Of a stretch of 64,000 nt of DNA, positions 27,886 to 37,138 are shown in pieces. The translations under genes and the position numbers were made by a program. Source of the DNA: Clostridium sp. CS001 (GTDB lineage: Bacteria; Bacillota; Clostridia; Clostridiales; Clostridiaceae); NCBI RefSeq assembly GCF_020443565.1, contig NZ_JAIZZN010000007.1:1-64000 (forward strand), read 5' to 3'. The notes beneath the pieces were generated by a model, which worked only from the letters and a program-made list of their open reading frames with translations, had not been told where the DNA came from and did no database searches. The first letter of the stretch is position 1; every line of letters begins with the position of its first letter.

Positions 27886-28610
27886 AAAACACCTCTTCTA
27901 ACTTATTTGATAAGTCTTCTATATTTTCTACAAACCACCTGTAAATCATTGTAGACAATTAGCATAATCACAAGGCACCCTTTTACTTGAGTTGTTATAT
28001 TCATGATATTGACTAAAATAATTAGATACCAATTTATAATAGTACAAATATGCCATTATTTTATATCATAGCTACTTGATTCACTATATTCTCTATAATG
28101 CATGCTAAAAAAATAATAAGCCTAATTCCTTTTAATTATTACTTTAATACTGTTTAAATTTTTTTTGCACATCTACACTTTAATAGATCCCTTTAATAAT
28201 TTTACACATAAATTAGGTTTTTGTCTATATATATATAAACATTTTTACATATAATCTACTAACTTTGCATATATCATCTTTTAAGAAACATGAAAATATT
28301 TTTAAATGCGTAATATATGTCCGTTTTACTAAGTTATTTTCAGAGAATCAACAAAAACTTTATTATTTAGTGATTAAAACCTACGTATTTGAATGATTTA
28401 AACTAATATTATATACTTTTGAGAGCTAGAACTTTTACAAATTATTGTTGTAAATATTCCGTTATCAAAATAATTATCGTAAATGGGTATGAATAACATA
28501 GCTGAAATCAGAAGCAATAGGCAAGTTCCGAATTTTATTTTGGAACTTGAACTTAGGTGTATTTAGAGGATTTATTTGAGTATGTTAGATTAAAACTACA
28601 AAATCTTTAA

Positions 28611-28745
28611 GAATTTCGTCTAAGGGCCCTTAGACGAAATTCTCCACTACACCTAGCCCAGCACCTATTACGGAATGTTGCAAATCTCTCATTTGCGACG
28701 TGGACTATTGGACCAGATTATCTTAGGAACTTAGAAGCGTTATGT
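28611..28745. ncRNA. Structured repeat, possible noncoding RNA (copy 1)
   Basis: A perfect 32-base palindrome opens the element (GAATTTCGTCTAAGGG and its complement, 28611-28642). The conserved block ACCTATTACGGAATGTTGCA then leads into an AAAT/ATTT-closed stem, GCGACGTGG, AGATTATCTTAG and GCGTTAT. A second copy lies at 62547-62680. Helices are kept while loop sequence differs, which favours RNA function. I do not recognise the family. It sits about 230 bases upstream of the two-ATPase operon. Elsewhere in 27886-28974 I see only a small hairpin (CAAGTTCC/GGAACTTG near 28520-28550). Confidence 0.5.
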
Positions 28746-28974
28746 TTTTGAATTAAGCCACGGTCGAATGTGGTTAAAGGGTCATTAACGAATATCATAG
28801 AATACTTAAGTGCTTTGGTGAGTTAATGAATGTTAAAGTAAATTCAATAGCATAACAACTAATATATATTACTCAACACAGATATTTACTAAACAATTTT
28901 GTTGACTATGTTAGTTATAATATATATAATTATTATATAGTAAAATATTGAAACGTGTTTAAGGGGTGGGGAAT

Positions 28975-30201
28975 ATGGATAAAATAGTAGAAAATGAAGA
29001 GATAAAACCTATAGAGATTATTCCAGGGGCACCAGTTGAGGGTGAAAATTTCTTTGGACGTAAAAAAGAGTTAGAAATTTTAAAGGACACTTTGTTAAAA
29101 CCAGGGGTTAGTGTTTTAATACCTGGACCTAGACGATGGGGTAAATCAAGTTATGTAAGGGAGTGTATGAGAAGATATGAATCAGAATTAACTGCTATTT
29201 ATATTGACTTACATAGAGTACATTCTCTTAAAGAGTTTTATGACTTGATTATGAAACAAAAAGAACATAGTAGTATAGAATTTTTTTCTATGAAAGTTGA
29301 AGATCTATTTAAAAACATCATTAATAAAGGATCAGAAATAATTAACAAGGTATCTATTTGTGAAGCAGAAATTTCAATAGGCAGATTATCTGATAAAAGC
29401 AACCATGATATGATGGAAAATTTAATGAGCATATTAATAAAACTTCGCGACAAAAATATTATATTAATCCTAGATGAAATTTCAGATTTTGTTATGGATA
29501 TTCAAAATAAATATGGTAAAAATGACGCCATAGAGTTTTTAAGATGGTTAAGAACTTTAAGAAATCATCAGAAAATTCAAATGGTTATAACGGGGTCCAT
29601 AAGCATTAAGTCAGTGTTAAGGGAACTTCAGGTTCAGGACCTTATAAACGATATGAAGGAGATAGAATTAAAGCCATTAAATAAGAAAGATAGTCAGCTG
29701 TTTTTTAAATGTTTATTAAAAAGTAAGGAAATAGAGATAAAAGGGGACGCTTTAAAGTTTTGTGAAGAAAAATTGATCAAAGAAGCTCATTACTTTATAC
29801 AACTATTTGCAGACTGTATTGTTGAAAATTGTAGTACAGGTCAGATAATTGAAGAGGCCGAGGAGATAAAAGAGATTTACCATGAGCTTACAAGTAAAAC
29901 AAGTGAGGCCCTTGAAGATTATCATTCAAGGCTAATGGAACATTTTAATGCTACAGATGGTGACTGTGCAAAAATTATATTAGCACATCTATATGCTGCT
30001 GTACTTGATTTTGAGGATATATATGCACTTACTGGCGCTAGGCTTCAAACGAAACAAAAGCTTTTAGATTTGTTAATCAGGCTTGAAGAGGAAGGTTATA
30101 TTATTAATGATGATGATAAGTACACTTTTATATCAAGGATTTTAGCAGATTACTGGCATAAGCATTTCAGATATGATAAAGGAGAGGATATCTGTGTATA
30201 A
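28975..30201 (+). CDS. P-loop (STAND/ORC-like) ATPase, first gene of a two-ATPase operon
   Basis: About 408 residues. The sequence opens with an ORC-type ENFFGRKKELEILKD box, then Walker A GPRRWGKSS, Walker B IILILDEISDF and a sensor-like VITGSIS. A winged-helix region ends the protein (ALTGARLQTKQKLLDLLIRL, then EEEGYIINDDDKYTFISRIL). This is the layout of small STAND/AAA ATPases. No effector domain is seen. ATG 28975 is preceded by AAGGGGTGGGG; GTG 28966 is an in-frame alternative. It overlaps the next gene by 8 bases, so the two products are probably partners. TTGAAACGTGTTTAA just upstream resembles motifs found near the RRNPP gene. Confidence 0.75.
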   Translation: MDKIVENEEIKPIEIIPGAPVEGENFFGRKKELEILKDTLLKPGVSVLIPGPRRWGKSSYVRECMRRYESELTAIYIDLHRVHSLKEFYDLIMKQKEHSSIEFFSMKVEDLFKNIINKGSEIINKVSICEAEISIGRLSDKSNHDMMENLMSILIKLRDKNIILILDEISDFVMDIQNKYGKNDAIEFLRWLRTLRNHQKIQMVITGSISIKSVLRELQVQDLINDMKEIELKPLNKKDSQLFFKCLLKSKEIEIKGDALKFCEEKLIKEAHYFIQLFADCIVENCSTGQIIEEAEEIKEIYHELTSKTSEALEDYHSRLMEHFNATDGDCAKIILAHLYAAVLDFEDIYALTGARLQTKQKLLDLLIRLEEEGYIINDDDKYTFISRILADYWHKHFRYDKGEDICV

Positions 30202-33025
30202 ATTTGATCCGCACATGAAGGATGCAAATGATTTAAAAAGTACTTTTATTAGTGGAAAAAAATATTTAGAAGATTTAATGGGAGATTTAAAACCTAAAAG
30301 CAATAAGTTAACATCTCAAAGCTTTCTTGTTGTTGGTCCAAGAGGAAGTGGTAAATCTCATTTTATGAAAATGATGTATTATAGTATAAAAGAAAATGAG
30401 ATTTTGAGGGAAAATTATATACCTATCATATTCTCAGAAGATTTATATGTAACTTCTATGTATCATTTCTTGAGGGATGGCATTTTAAGAATATTCAATG
30501 AAATTAATGATAGCAAAATCTTTGGGGAGAAAGACGATACGTATCAGCAACTTAAAAAACTTGAAAAAGGCTTTAAAGAAATAAACAAACCATTAGTAAG
30601 GACATCTAAATCAGAGCAACTTATAGAAAGGTCAGATCAGCAGAAAAAGTTTTTTGTTATTATTAGAGAAATATATAAAATAACCAATTGCAAAATTGTT
30701 TTTATTGTAGAAAACCTTCAAGATTTATTAGGTACTAAATTTGCAGCTGAAGATTTAAAAACCTTAAGGGCATTTTTAATAGAGAGCTCAAGTCCATTAC
30801 TTTTAATAGGTAGTGCTGTTACACTATTTGATAAAGTTCAAAAGTATGGAGAGCCTTTCTATAATTTCTTTAAAATAAGAAGATTGGATGGACTAACTGA
30901 TGACGAAGTTTTTGAACTTCTTAGAAATGAGTGTTTAATAAGGAATAAAAACAATCCAGATAATTGCATTAATTTAGATGACCGTATAGAAAAATCTAAA
31001 AGTCAAATAAAATTATATAATATTATGACCAATGGAAGTCCAAGACTAATTCTATTTTTATACGACTTAATACTAGAAAATGAAAATTTAGGAGTTACTA
31101 ATATATTATCTCAAATTACAGAGTTAACACCATATTTCAAATCAGAAATGGATAGTTTAAGTGGTACAAAGCAAATGATACTCTCTACCCTTTGCACCGG
31201 TAATCCAGCTCAAACAGTTTCAGAGATATCATCACATCTCAATGAGCCAGTAGGTATAGTTAATGAAAATATTAAACGACTTGTAGATGATGGAATGATA
31301 AGAGTATTAGAAATGGAACCTAATAAAGAGATTAAAAAAAGTGAGAAGTTTTATATTGTATCAGATTATTATTTTCGTATATGGTTTCAAGTAAGGCAGG
31401 CTACATGCAGAGAAGATGGCATAAGGTGGATATCAGAGCTTGCGGTTCTAATATTTAGTGAGAATGACTTAAAGGAAAAGATAGATAATTCTAATGAAGA
31501 GTTTAAGCCTCTTTATGAAAAAGCATTATTACTTAAGCAAGATGAATTTCATAATAAAAATTTATTAGCGCTTATTAATAATAATGATAGGCATAATGAT
31601 ATAACTGATGAAATATCAAAATTATTTGATGAAGAAAATTGGGAAGAGGTAATAGTTAAAACTTCAAATGAATTAGAACTAAAAAATCATGATTCTGCAT
31701 TTGTTTTGTATTTTGGAAGAGCCTGTGCATATTCATATATTGGTAAATATAAAGAATCAGAAAAAGATTTTATGGAATTAATAGCATTAGAACCAGATGA
31801 TTCTGATACATTAGCTAAATTACTTATTGAGTTATCAACTGTTTATTGCAAAATGGGTAGATATAGTATAGCTATAGAAACCATAACTAAAGCTATAGAT
31901 ATTAATAAAAACGATGTAAATGCCTTTGTTAGATTAGTAGATATTTACTTTAAGTCAAAGGATTATGAAAGATGTATAGTAGCTTGCGATGAAGCTATAA
32001 AATTAGGTAGAAATGATGGTTATATATATATGATTATAGCATTGTGTTATTTTTCATTAGAAAAATATGAAGACTCAATAAAATGCTGTGAAAAAATATT
32101 AAAAGATAAAAAGTATGAATGTAGATTCCATACAATAATTGGTATAAATTATCGTGAATTAAAAGAATATAATAAATCATTGATATATTTAAAAAAAGCC
32201 CTTGGATTAAGTCCGTCTTTATCTGGACAAAAGTCAATATATAAGGGTATCATATCAAATTTAATTGCACTGAAGGAGTATGAAGAAGCTGTTCTTTACG
32301 GAGAGGAGGCAGTAAAAAAACAATGTGCTGATGAATCTATTTACTTTGGAATTGGAACTTCATACAAAAAATTAAAAAACTTTGATAAATCATATTACTA
32401 TTTAAATTTATATATATCTTGTAAAGAAAAATATTCTGCAAAAGATATACGTGTATTAAATACTATAAAAAATATGGCCACTAATATTTTCAATGAAAAA
32501 GATGCAGTAGCCACATTAATAAATGCGTCATCAACGCTAAATGAAAAAATAGAAGCGATTACCAATCTTATAAGCTTAAACAAATTCAATGGTATAGAAA
32601 TTATATTTGCAAGTATATTAGAGGAATTAAAGGTATTAAAACCACAGGAAGAACTTAAACAATTATATTTTTATTTTCTAGGAGAAACTATATTGCGTTT
32701 AAATAATCAATCACCAGAAAAAGACTTCTTAATATGCTCACGGTACTTCCTGGATATTTTATCTTTGCTTTATTCTGATGAAAACAAAACAAATGAGAAG
32801 ATAATGGAATTTATTATTTGTTATGCTTCCAGCAATGAAAAAGAAAAAATAAATAGTGAAGGGTTAAAGAAAATATTTAATCAATGGGAAGAAATTCATG
32901 GAACTTCAATACCTGAGATTATCATAGCGTTATTTGATGCTTTAGAAAATCCAAAATCGAGAATAGCTCAAGTATGGAGTGCAGATCCTTTGTTTAACAA
33001 AGTCCTTAAAATGTTAACCAAATAA
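30194..33025 (+). CDS. P-loop ATPase with winged helix and TPR repeats
   Basis: About 943 residues. An N-terminal ATPase has Walker A VVGPRGSGKSHF; its Walker B position reads IVFIVENLQDLLG, lacking the usual DE pair. A winged-helix segment follows (STLCTGNPAQTVSEISSHLN). The C-terminal half has TPR repeats (YSYIGKYKESEKDFMELIAL, YCKMGRYSIAIETITKAIDI, YKKLKNFDKSYYYLNLYI). GTG 30194 follows AAAGGAGAGG at ideal spacing; ATG 30173 has no such site. It overlaps the first ATPase gene, implying translational coupling. Repeats would sense a ligand while the ATPases assemble. I cannot name a known system, and no nuclease, TIR or protease domain is visible. Confidence 0.78.
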   Translation: MYKFDPHMKDANDLKSTFISGKKYLEDLMGDLKPKSNKLTSQSFLVVGPRGSGKSHFMKMMYYSIKENEILRENYIPIIFSEDLYVTSMYHFLRDGILRIFNEINDSKIFGEKDDTYQQLKKLEKGFKEINKPLVRTSKSEQLIERSDQQKKFFVIIREIYKITNCKIVFIVENLQDLLGTKFAAEDLKTLRAFLIESSSPLLLIGSAVTLFDKVQKYGEPFYNFFKIRRLDGLTDDEVFELLRNECLIRNKNNPDNCINLDDRIEKSKSQIKLYNIMTNGSPRLILFLYDLILENENLGVTNILSQITELTPYFKSEMDSLSGTKQMILSTLCTGNPAQTVSEISSHLNEPVGIVNENIKRLVDDGMIRVLEMEPNKEIKKSEKFYIVSDYYFRIWFQVRQATCREDGIRWISELAVLIFSENDLKEKIDNSNEEFKPLYEKALLLKQDEFHNKNLLALINNNDRHNDITDEISKLFDEENWEEVIVKTSNELELKNHDSAFVLYFGRACAYSYIGKYKESEKDFMELIALEPDDSDTLAKLLIELSTVYCKMGRYSIAIETITKAIDINKNDVNAFVRLVDIYFKSKDYERCIVACDEAIKLGRNDGYIYMIIALCYFSLEKYEDSIKCCEKILKDKKYECRFHTIIGINYRELKEYNKSLIYLKKALGLSPSLSGQKSIYKGIISNLIALKEYEEAVLYGEEAVKKQCADESIYFGIGTSYKKLKNFDKSYYYLNLYISCKEKYSAKDIRVLNTIKNMATNIFNEKDAVATLINASSTLNEKIEAITNLISLNKFNGIEIIFASILEELKVLKPQEELKQLYFYFLGETILRLNNQSPEKDFLICSRYFLDILSLLYSDENKTNEKIMEFIICYASSNEKEKINSEGLKKIFNQWEEIHGTSIPEIIIALFDALENPKSRIAQVWSADPLFNKVLKMLTK

Positions 33026-33134
33026 TTTATAGTTTTTATTTAGTTAGTAGAATGGTATATTCTCATTGTTTCTATTATGATTATAGTGATTACAGTTAAA
33101 CATTACTGAAAATTTCATAGAACTCTTAATATAA

Positions 33135-33176
33135 AAAACAAAACACGGGTTTTTACGCTCGTGTTTTGTTTTTTAT
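33135..33176 (+). terminator. Terminator of the two-ATPase operon
   Basis: AAAACAAAACACG pairs with CGTGTTTTGTTTT, followed by TTTTAT. It lies about 110 bases past the operon. Confidence 0.85.
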
Positions 33177-33231
33177 ATTGGTGATTATATTTGTTTAGCA
33201 TAAAAACTTAGAATTCGAATTAAATATACAA

Positions 33232-33268
33232 GGGGTCTCGCCAACATTTCTCTGAATCACACCAACAG
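33232..33268. repeat. Tn3-family terminal inverted repeat (left end)
   Basis: GGGGTCTCGCCAACATTTCT and the following bases match the segment at 47319 and, inverted, the one ending at 47574. The GGGG start is typical of Tn3-family ends. The stop codon of a Tn3 transposase remnant lies about 55 bases inside, which is where a Tn3 tnpA gene ends. Confidence 0.75.
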
Positions 33269-33290
33269 GAAATATTGACGAGTTATCCCA

Positions 33291-33583
33291 TTATAAATTA
33301 AGTTTTCTTAAATTATCTGTCTCAAACTGTACATTGACATCAAAAGAATATTCACCTAGGAAGTTGATATGTTCCCAGTTAAGAGGAGATATATGTTTTA
33401 ATAGTGTTTCATCGGTTTCAGAATTTTCCTTAACATAATGATTCCAAGATTTTGTAAGATATTTTGTATTCCAAATTACTATTGCATTTAAAATAATATT
33501 TAAACAACTTGATTTTTGAAATTGCGCTTGAAATTCATGTTCCCAAAACTTAATGAACCTTAGATATAATTGAAAGGTTATCT
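33291..33583 (-). pseudogene. tnpA: Tn3-family transposase, C-terminal remnant
   Basis: The minus-strand translation gives LRFIKFWEHEFQAQFQKS, AIVIWNTKYL, LLKHISPLNWEHINFLGEYS and a stop at 33291. These match the end of Tn3-type DDE transposases (cf. IVLWNT...LSPLGWEHINLTGDY). The segment between the FWE and WNT blocks is shorter than in intact enzymes, so there is also an internal deletion, and everything before it is missing. The transposon therefore cannot move itself. Confidence 0.8.
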
Positions 33584-33795
33584 ATATAGGATGAGGCAAC
33601 GATTTGTGTAAGAGCATTCACAAGAAAATATTATTAAGGGAATGTGGGAATCAATCATTTCAAGAGGAATAACTGTTTGATTAATACACCAAATGTTATA
33701 CTTACACTCTATAACCAAATTTATATATTTATAGTACGGTATAGAAGGATCTGGTTTATCATATATTATTGAAAATTGTTGCACTTAGTTTTTTA

Positions 33796-33893
33796 ATATA
33801 TATGTTTCAATAATATTTGTACAATTACTTTACGTTCTGAACGAACATTTATCAGTAATTTAAATGTAGTTTTAAAGTTGAAACATATATATA
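33796..33893. promoter_or_regulatory. Inverted TTGAAACATATATA sites upstream of the first RRNPP gene
   Basis: ATATATGTTTCAA near 33798-33810 and TTGAAACATATATATA at 33878-33893 form a widely spaced inverted repeat. A third related site, TTGAAACGTATATA, lies at 36072-36085. They are candidate binding sites for the adjacent regulator. The rest of 33584-33966 holds no convincing gene. Confidence 0.4.
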
Positions 33894-33966
33894 AAGATTG
33901 TTTTAATATTTAGTCAAATATCTTATGTTATAATTAATGATAAAAACTGAATGAAAGGTGATATGA

Positions 33967-35265
33967 ATGAAATTTTCGACTAATGCAGAAAAGCTTAAGT
34001 CAACAAGAATGTACTTGAAAATGAAGCAAGGAGATTTAGTAGATGAGAACCTTACTAGAGGACTTATTAGTATGATTGAAATAGGACAAAGAGAAATAAG
34101 CTCCAATGTTGCTTCAAAACTTGTTGAAAGATTTCAACAAAGGGCTAAGGAACTTGATATTGAATTAAAAATAGATGCTGCCTTTTTGTTACGTTCTCCA
34201 AGTGAAGATGCTGAGTTATACTGTTTAAAAAAACTTAAAGAAGTAAATAACGATAAAGAAATTAAAGAAGTCCTTGAAATAGCTGATAAATTTGATTTAT
34301 CAAAGATTAAAGCTATGGGCTATAGTAGCTTAGGTGAGTATTACTTTAATAAAAAAGATTATGATGAAGCTTTTTTTAATTATAATAATTCTATCGATAT
34401 TTTTAAAAACATTAATCAAAGTGAAACAATACCTTATCTTTATTTGAATATCGCACTTTGCAAAGCTATGCTACTACAATATACAGAAGCATTGTCCTTT
34501 TTTTATCTATCTGAGCGTTATTCAATAATGTATAAGGATAAATTAATAGAAAAAAGAGCTAAGTATAATATAGCTAAATGCTATATTAAATTAAATAAAA
34601 TAGACTTAGCTTTAGAAACTATTAGAAAATTTTTAACCTTATTTAGCAAAGAAGAAGATTTTGAAAAATATATTAATATAAATATTCTTAAGGCAAATTG
34701 TTATGAGGTTAAGAAAGAATTTAATACTGCTATCGATATATATGATTCACTACTAAGTAAAAACATAAATTGTAATAATCCAATACTCGGATATATTTAT
34801 AATAATTTAGGATTAGCATATTTAAATAAAGATGATTTTAATAATAGTTTGGAGTATTTTGATAAGGCTGAGCAACTTAGAATTAGGATTGATCCAGATA
34901 ATCTTTGTCATACTATCATAGAAAAATCGGGTATCTTTATTAAGAAAGGTCTTTATAATGACGCTATAACATTAATAGAAAAAGGGTTGGAAAAAGCTTA
35001 CTCTATTATGGATTATGAGTGCTTAATAAAAGGCAATTACGAACTTATATATATATATGAACTACTAAACGATTATTCAAACTTAAAAAGGGTTTATTTA
35101 AACATTGTTTACTTTTTAAAGATATTAAATAAATATAGTGAATTAGTTTCAGTATATAATAAATTATCTATCCTATTCTTAGACCAAAATAATATTGAGG
35201 AAACTAAAAAATATTTAACAATGTCACTAGAAATAAGTAGTAAATGTTGCGTTTCGCATGTATAA
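33967..35265 (+). CDS. RRNPP-type quorum-sensing regulator (HTH plus TPR), copy 1
   Basis: A 432-residue protein with an N-terminal helix-turn-helix (STNAEKLKSTRMYLKMKQGD, then ENLTRGLISMIEIGQREISS) and about nine TPR-like repeats (YNIAKCYIKLNKIDLALETI, YIYNNLGLAYLNKDDFNNSL). This is the architecture of RRNPP receptors (PlcR, NprR, clostridial Qsr/Qss), in which an imported peptide binds the TPR and alters DNA binding. A gene for a small secreted pro-peptide begins 29 bases after its stop, the classical receptor-peptide pairing. It is a clear paralogue of the minus-strand gene at 42999. ATG 33967 follows AAAGGTG. Confidence 0.88.
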   Translation: MKFSTNAEKLKSTRMYLKMKQGDLVDENLTRGLISMIEIGQREISSNVASKLVERFQQRAKELDIELKIDAAFLLRSPSEDAELYCLKKLKEVNNDKEIKEVLEIADKFDLSKIKAMGYSSLGEYYFNKKDYDEAFFNYNNSIDIFKNINQSETIPYLYLNIALCKAMLLQYTEALSFFYLSERYSIMYKDKLIEKRAKYNIAKCYIKLNKIDLALETIRKFLTLFSKEEDFEKYININILKANCYEVKKEFNTAIDIYDSLLSKNINCNNPILGYIYNNLGLAYLNKDDFNNSLEYFDKAEQLRIRIDPDNLCHTIIEKSGIFIKKGLYNDAITLIEKGLEKAYSIMDYECLIKGNYELIYIYELLNDYSNLKRVYLNIVYFLKILNKYSELVSVYNKLSILFLDQNNIEETKKYLTMSLEISSKCCVSHV

Positions 35266-35294
35266 TATATACATACACAGGAGGTGAATGCAAT

Positions 35295-35453
35295 ATGAGA
35301 AATAAATTGGTAAAACCGTTAAGTTTATGTATTGCTTGTTTAACATTAACTTTACTATTAACCGTAATTACAGAAAAAATCAATTCCAAACCATTAATAT
35401 CAACTCAAGTAGATATTATCATAAGTCCTTGTCAGGATGGTCCATGGGGTTAG
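35295..35453 (+). CDS. Secreted signalling pro-peptide, partner of RRNPP copy 1
   Basis: Encodes 52 residues: positively charged start MRNKLVKP, a hydrophobic helix (LSLCIACLTLTLLLTVI), then a polar stretch ending in IIISPCQDGPWG. The AGGAGGTG site 8 bases before ATG 35295 is nearly perfect. Position, size, signal sequence and short C-terminus fit Phr/PapR/Qss-type pro-peptides; the mature pheromone is probably part of the last 7-10 residues (SPCQDGPWG region). A strong terminator follows, so receptor and peptide form one unit. Confidence 0.82.
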   Translation: MRNKLVKPLSLCIACLTLTLLLTVITEKINSKPLISTQVDIIISPCQDGPWG

Positions 35454-35512
35454 TACATAGATTGAATAATCTTATATAAATCAGATGAACACTATCGTAA
35501 TTAAGTTGAACT

Positions 35513-35560
35513 AATAAAAAAGATCTAAGGATTACTTTGTACCCTTAGATCTTTTTTATT
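35513..35560 (+). terminator. Terminator of the receptor/pro-peptide unit
   Basis: AATAAAAAAGATCTAAGG pairs with CCTTAGATCTTTTTTATT, an 18-base arm with a T-run. Symmetric enough to act on both strands. Confidence 0.9.
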
Positions 35561-35644
35561 AGTTTAATTGCAAAATTGAGTTATACAAAAACATACTAAA
35601 ATCATATGTTTTAGATGCAATATTAACAGGAGTTAACTAGTAGA

Positions 35645-35785
35645 TTGAAACAGGAGCAGCTGAATCATAATAAGGACATAGGAAAATATCAATTAAAATA
35701 TAAAATGCTATTGGAAGAATTGGAGAAGGATGGAAGTATTCCAAAGGCTAAAAATGTTAATGAAGTGGTTGAAAATAATAAATAA
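35645..35785 (+). CDS. Short frame, small gene or gene fragment
   Basis: A 46-codon frame from TTG 35645 (CAGGAG upstream) reads LKQEQLNHNKDIGKYQLKYK ... LLEELEKDGSIPKAKNVNEV and ends in ENNK. The composition is protein-like and highly charged, helical at first. It may be the C-terminus of a lost gene. The stretch 35786-36095 shows nothing convincing apart from the TTGAAACGTATATA site. Confidence 0.3.
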   Translation: MKQEQLNHNKDIGKYQLKYKMLLEELEKDGSIPKAKNVNEVVENNK

Positions 35786-36095
35786 ATTTATGGCAATTGT
35801 TTGGTAGATATGCATTTGTAGACATACTTCTCTACCTTTTTAATCTGATTGAATTGATTTTTGATATCAATTCAAATCAACGTAGGGTATAAATTTATTT
35901 ATGCTTATAACTAATTCATCATTATAACTTATATTATATGTGGAATTGATTGGCCATGAATTTTATATAGATAAATATAAAACATAATAGCGACTAAAAA
36001 AAATAGGAATATTGGTACTAATATATACTCTTTTAATAATACTTTTCAATGGGTTAAATGTAACTTAAAAATTGAAACGTATATACGCTAAACAA

Positions 36096-36704
36096 TTATC
36101 CCAAATTACTCTGCAGATAAACTTCCTTCTTCTGATCCTCCGTTATCCCTATATATCTTAATGTTTGACTCTTGGATGAGTGATTAAATATATCCATTAG
36201 AAGCTCCAGAGAAGTTCCATTATTATATGCATGATATCCAAAGGTTTTTCTCATGGTATGGGTTCCGATTTCACCTGATATTATATTACCTTTTATATCT
36301 CTTTGAACTATCCCGATCATTTCAGCAGCATAGTTTAAAATATACCAGGCATGCTGGCGAGATATTGGTTTGTTTTCATACTTCTTACTTTTGAAAACAT
36401 ATGTATCTTGGTTTATATTCTGAATCTCTGCTATATATATTTCAATTAATTTTTTTACTATAGGGCCGATGTAAAACTTTTTTGTTTTTGAAGTTTTCTT
36501 TTCTGTTATAACTACGTATTCTTTAATATTCATAGTATTAAAGTTGATAAGATCTTCAAATGTTAATTTTAAAATATCACTTATTCTAAGTCCTACATTT
36601 ATTCCTAATATAAAAAGAAGTTCATTTCTAGTACTTTGACCTCTTAAATATGTTCTCATAATCTTTATAATCTTTATGTCTCTTATAGGTTCAACTGCCT
36701 TCAT
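36096..36704 (-). CDS. Short tyrosine recombinase (resolvase)
   Basis: A 202-residue catalytic domain of the XerC/D-integrase family: Arg in NVGLRISDILKL, HTMRKTFGYH carrying His-x-x-Arg, the distal His in DIFNHSS and the nucleophile in TLRYIGI. The usual N-terminal core-binding domain is missing or minimal. It probably resolves plasmid dimers or transposon cointegrates. Tn3 elements of the Tn4430 type use such a recombinase (TnpI) instead of a serine resolvase. ATG 36704 follows AAAGGTGG. A palindromic site lies upstream, as expected for a resolvase that acts beside its own gene. Confidence 0.85.
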   Translation of the reverse strand: MKAVEPIRDIKIIKIMRTYLRGQSTRNELLFILGINVGLRISDILKLTFEDLINFNTMNIKEYVVITEKKTSKTKKFYIGPIVKKLIEIYIAEIQNINQDTYVFKSKKYENKPISRQHAWYILNYAAEMIGIVQRDIKGNIISGEIGTHTMRKTFGYHAYNNGTSLELLMDIFNHSSKSQTLRYIGITEDQKKEVYLQSNLG

Positions 36705-36868
36705 TTGTTTCCACCTTTCGTTAATTGTTTAACAATAAGTTAATCCATACACAATATTGGTAAATATAGTCGAATATTCAAAATAATATGTAATTATTTT
36801 ATATTATTCTGTCACAATTTAAACATTATACATTATATATTACACAAGTTTATAATAATAATCAATAT

Positions 36869-36959
36869 GTCAGATTAAAAAAATATGGGTATTTACATAA
36901 ATATACAACACCAGTATTTAAGCCATTCTTAATCTGACACAAGGTGCTTGTGTCAGATT
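36869..36959. promoter_or_regulatory. Palindromic site beside the recombinase (candidate res/IRS site)
   Basis: AATCTGACACAAG (36931-36943) and CTTGTGTCAGATT (36947-36959) form a 13-base inverted repeat with a 3-base centre. Another half, TGTCAGATT, lies at 36869-36877, and ATCTGACACAGAT recurs at 41263-41275. An inverted core plus accessory copies next to a tyrosine recombinase fits an internal recombination site; an operator for the divergent recombinase and sigma-factor genes is the alternative. Confidence 0.5.
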
Positions 36960-37138
36960 GGAAAAGTACCACTTAGAGATTATTACAATTACAATATATG
37001 TCATTACAAAATTTGTAATAATTATTAGCAGGCTGTTTTTTACCCATTGTTATTTTTTATACATTGCCTTTAATTATATTAAAAAAGTTATTTAACAACT
37101 ATTGTAAAATATGTATAATAGATATATAAAATAAAAGG

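Noticed and set aside
30173-30193. ATG 30173 as the start of the second ATPase
   Set aside because: It has no ribosome binding site, while GTG 30194 follows AAAGGAGAGG at ideal spacing.
33578-33784. Minus-strand frame of 68 codons next to the Tn3 remnant
   Set aside because: It has no ribosome binding site and no family resemblance; it overlaps degenerate transposon sequence.
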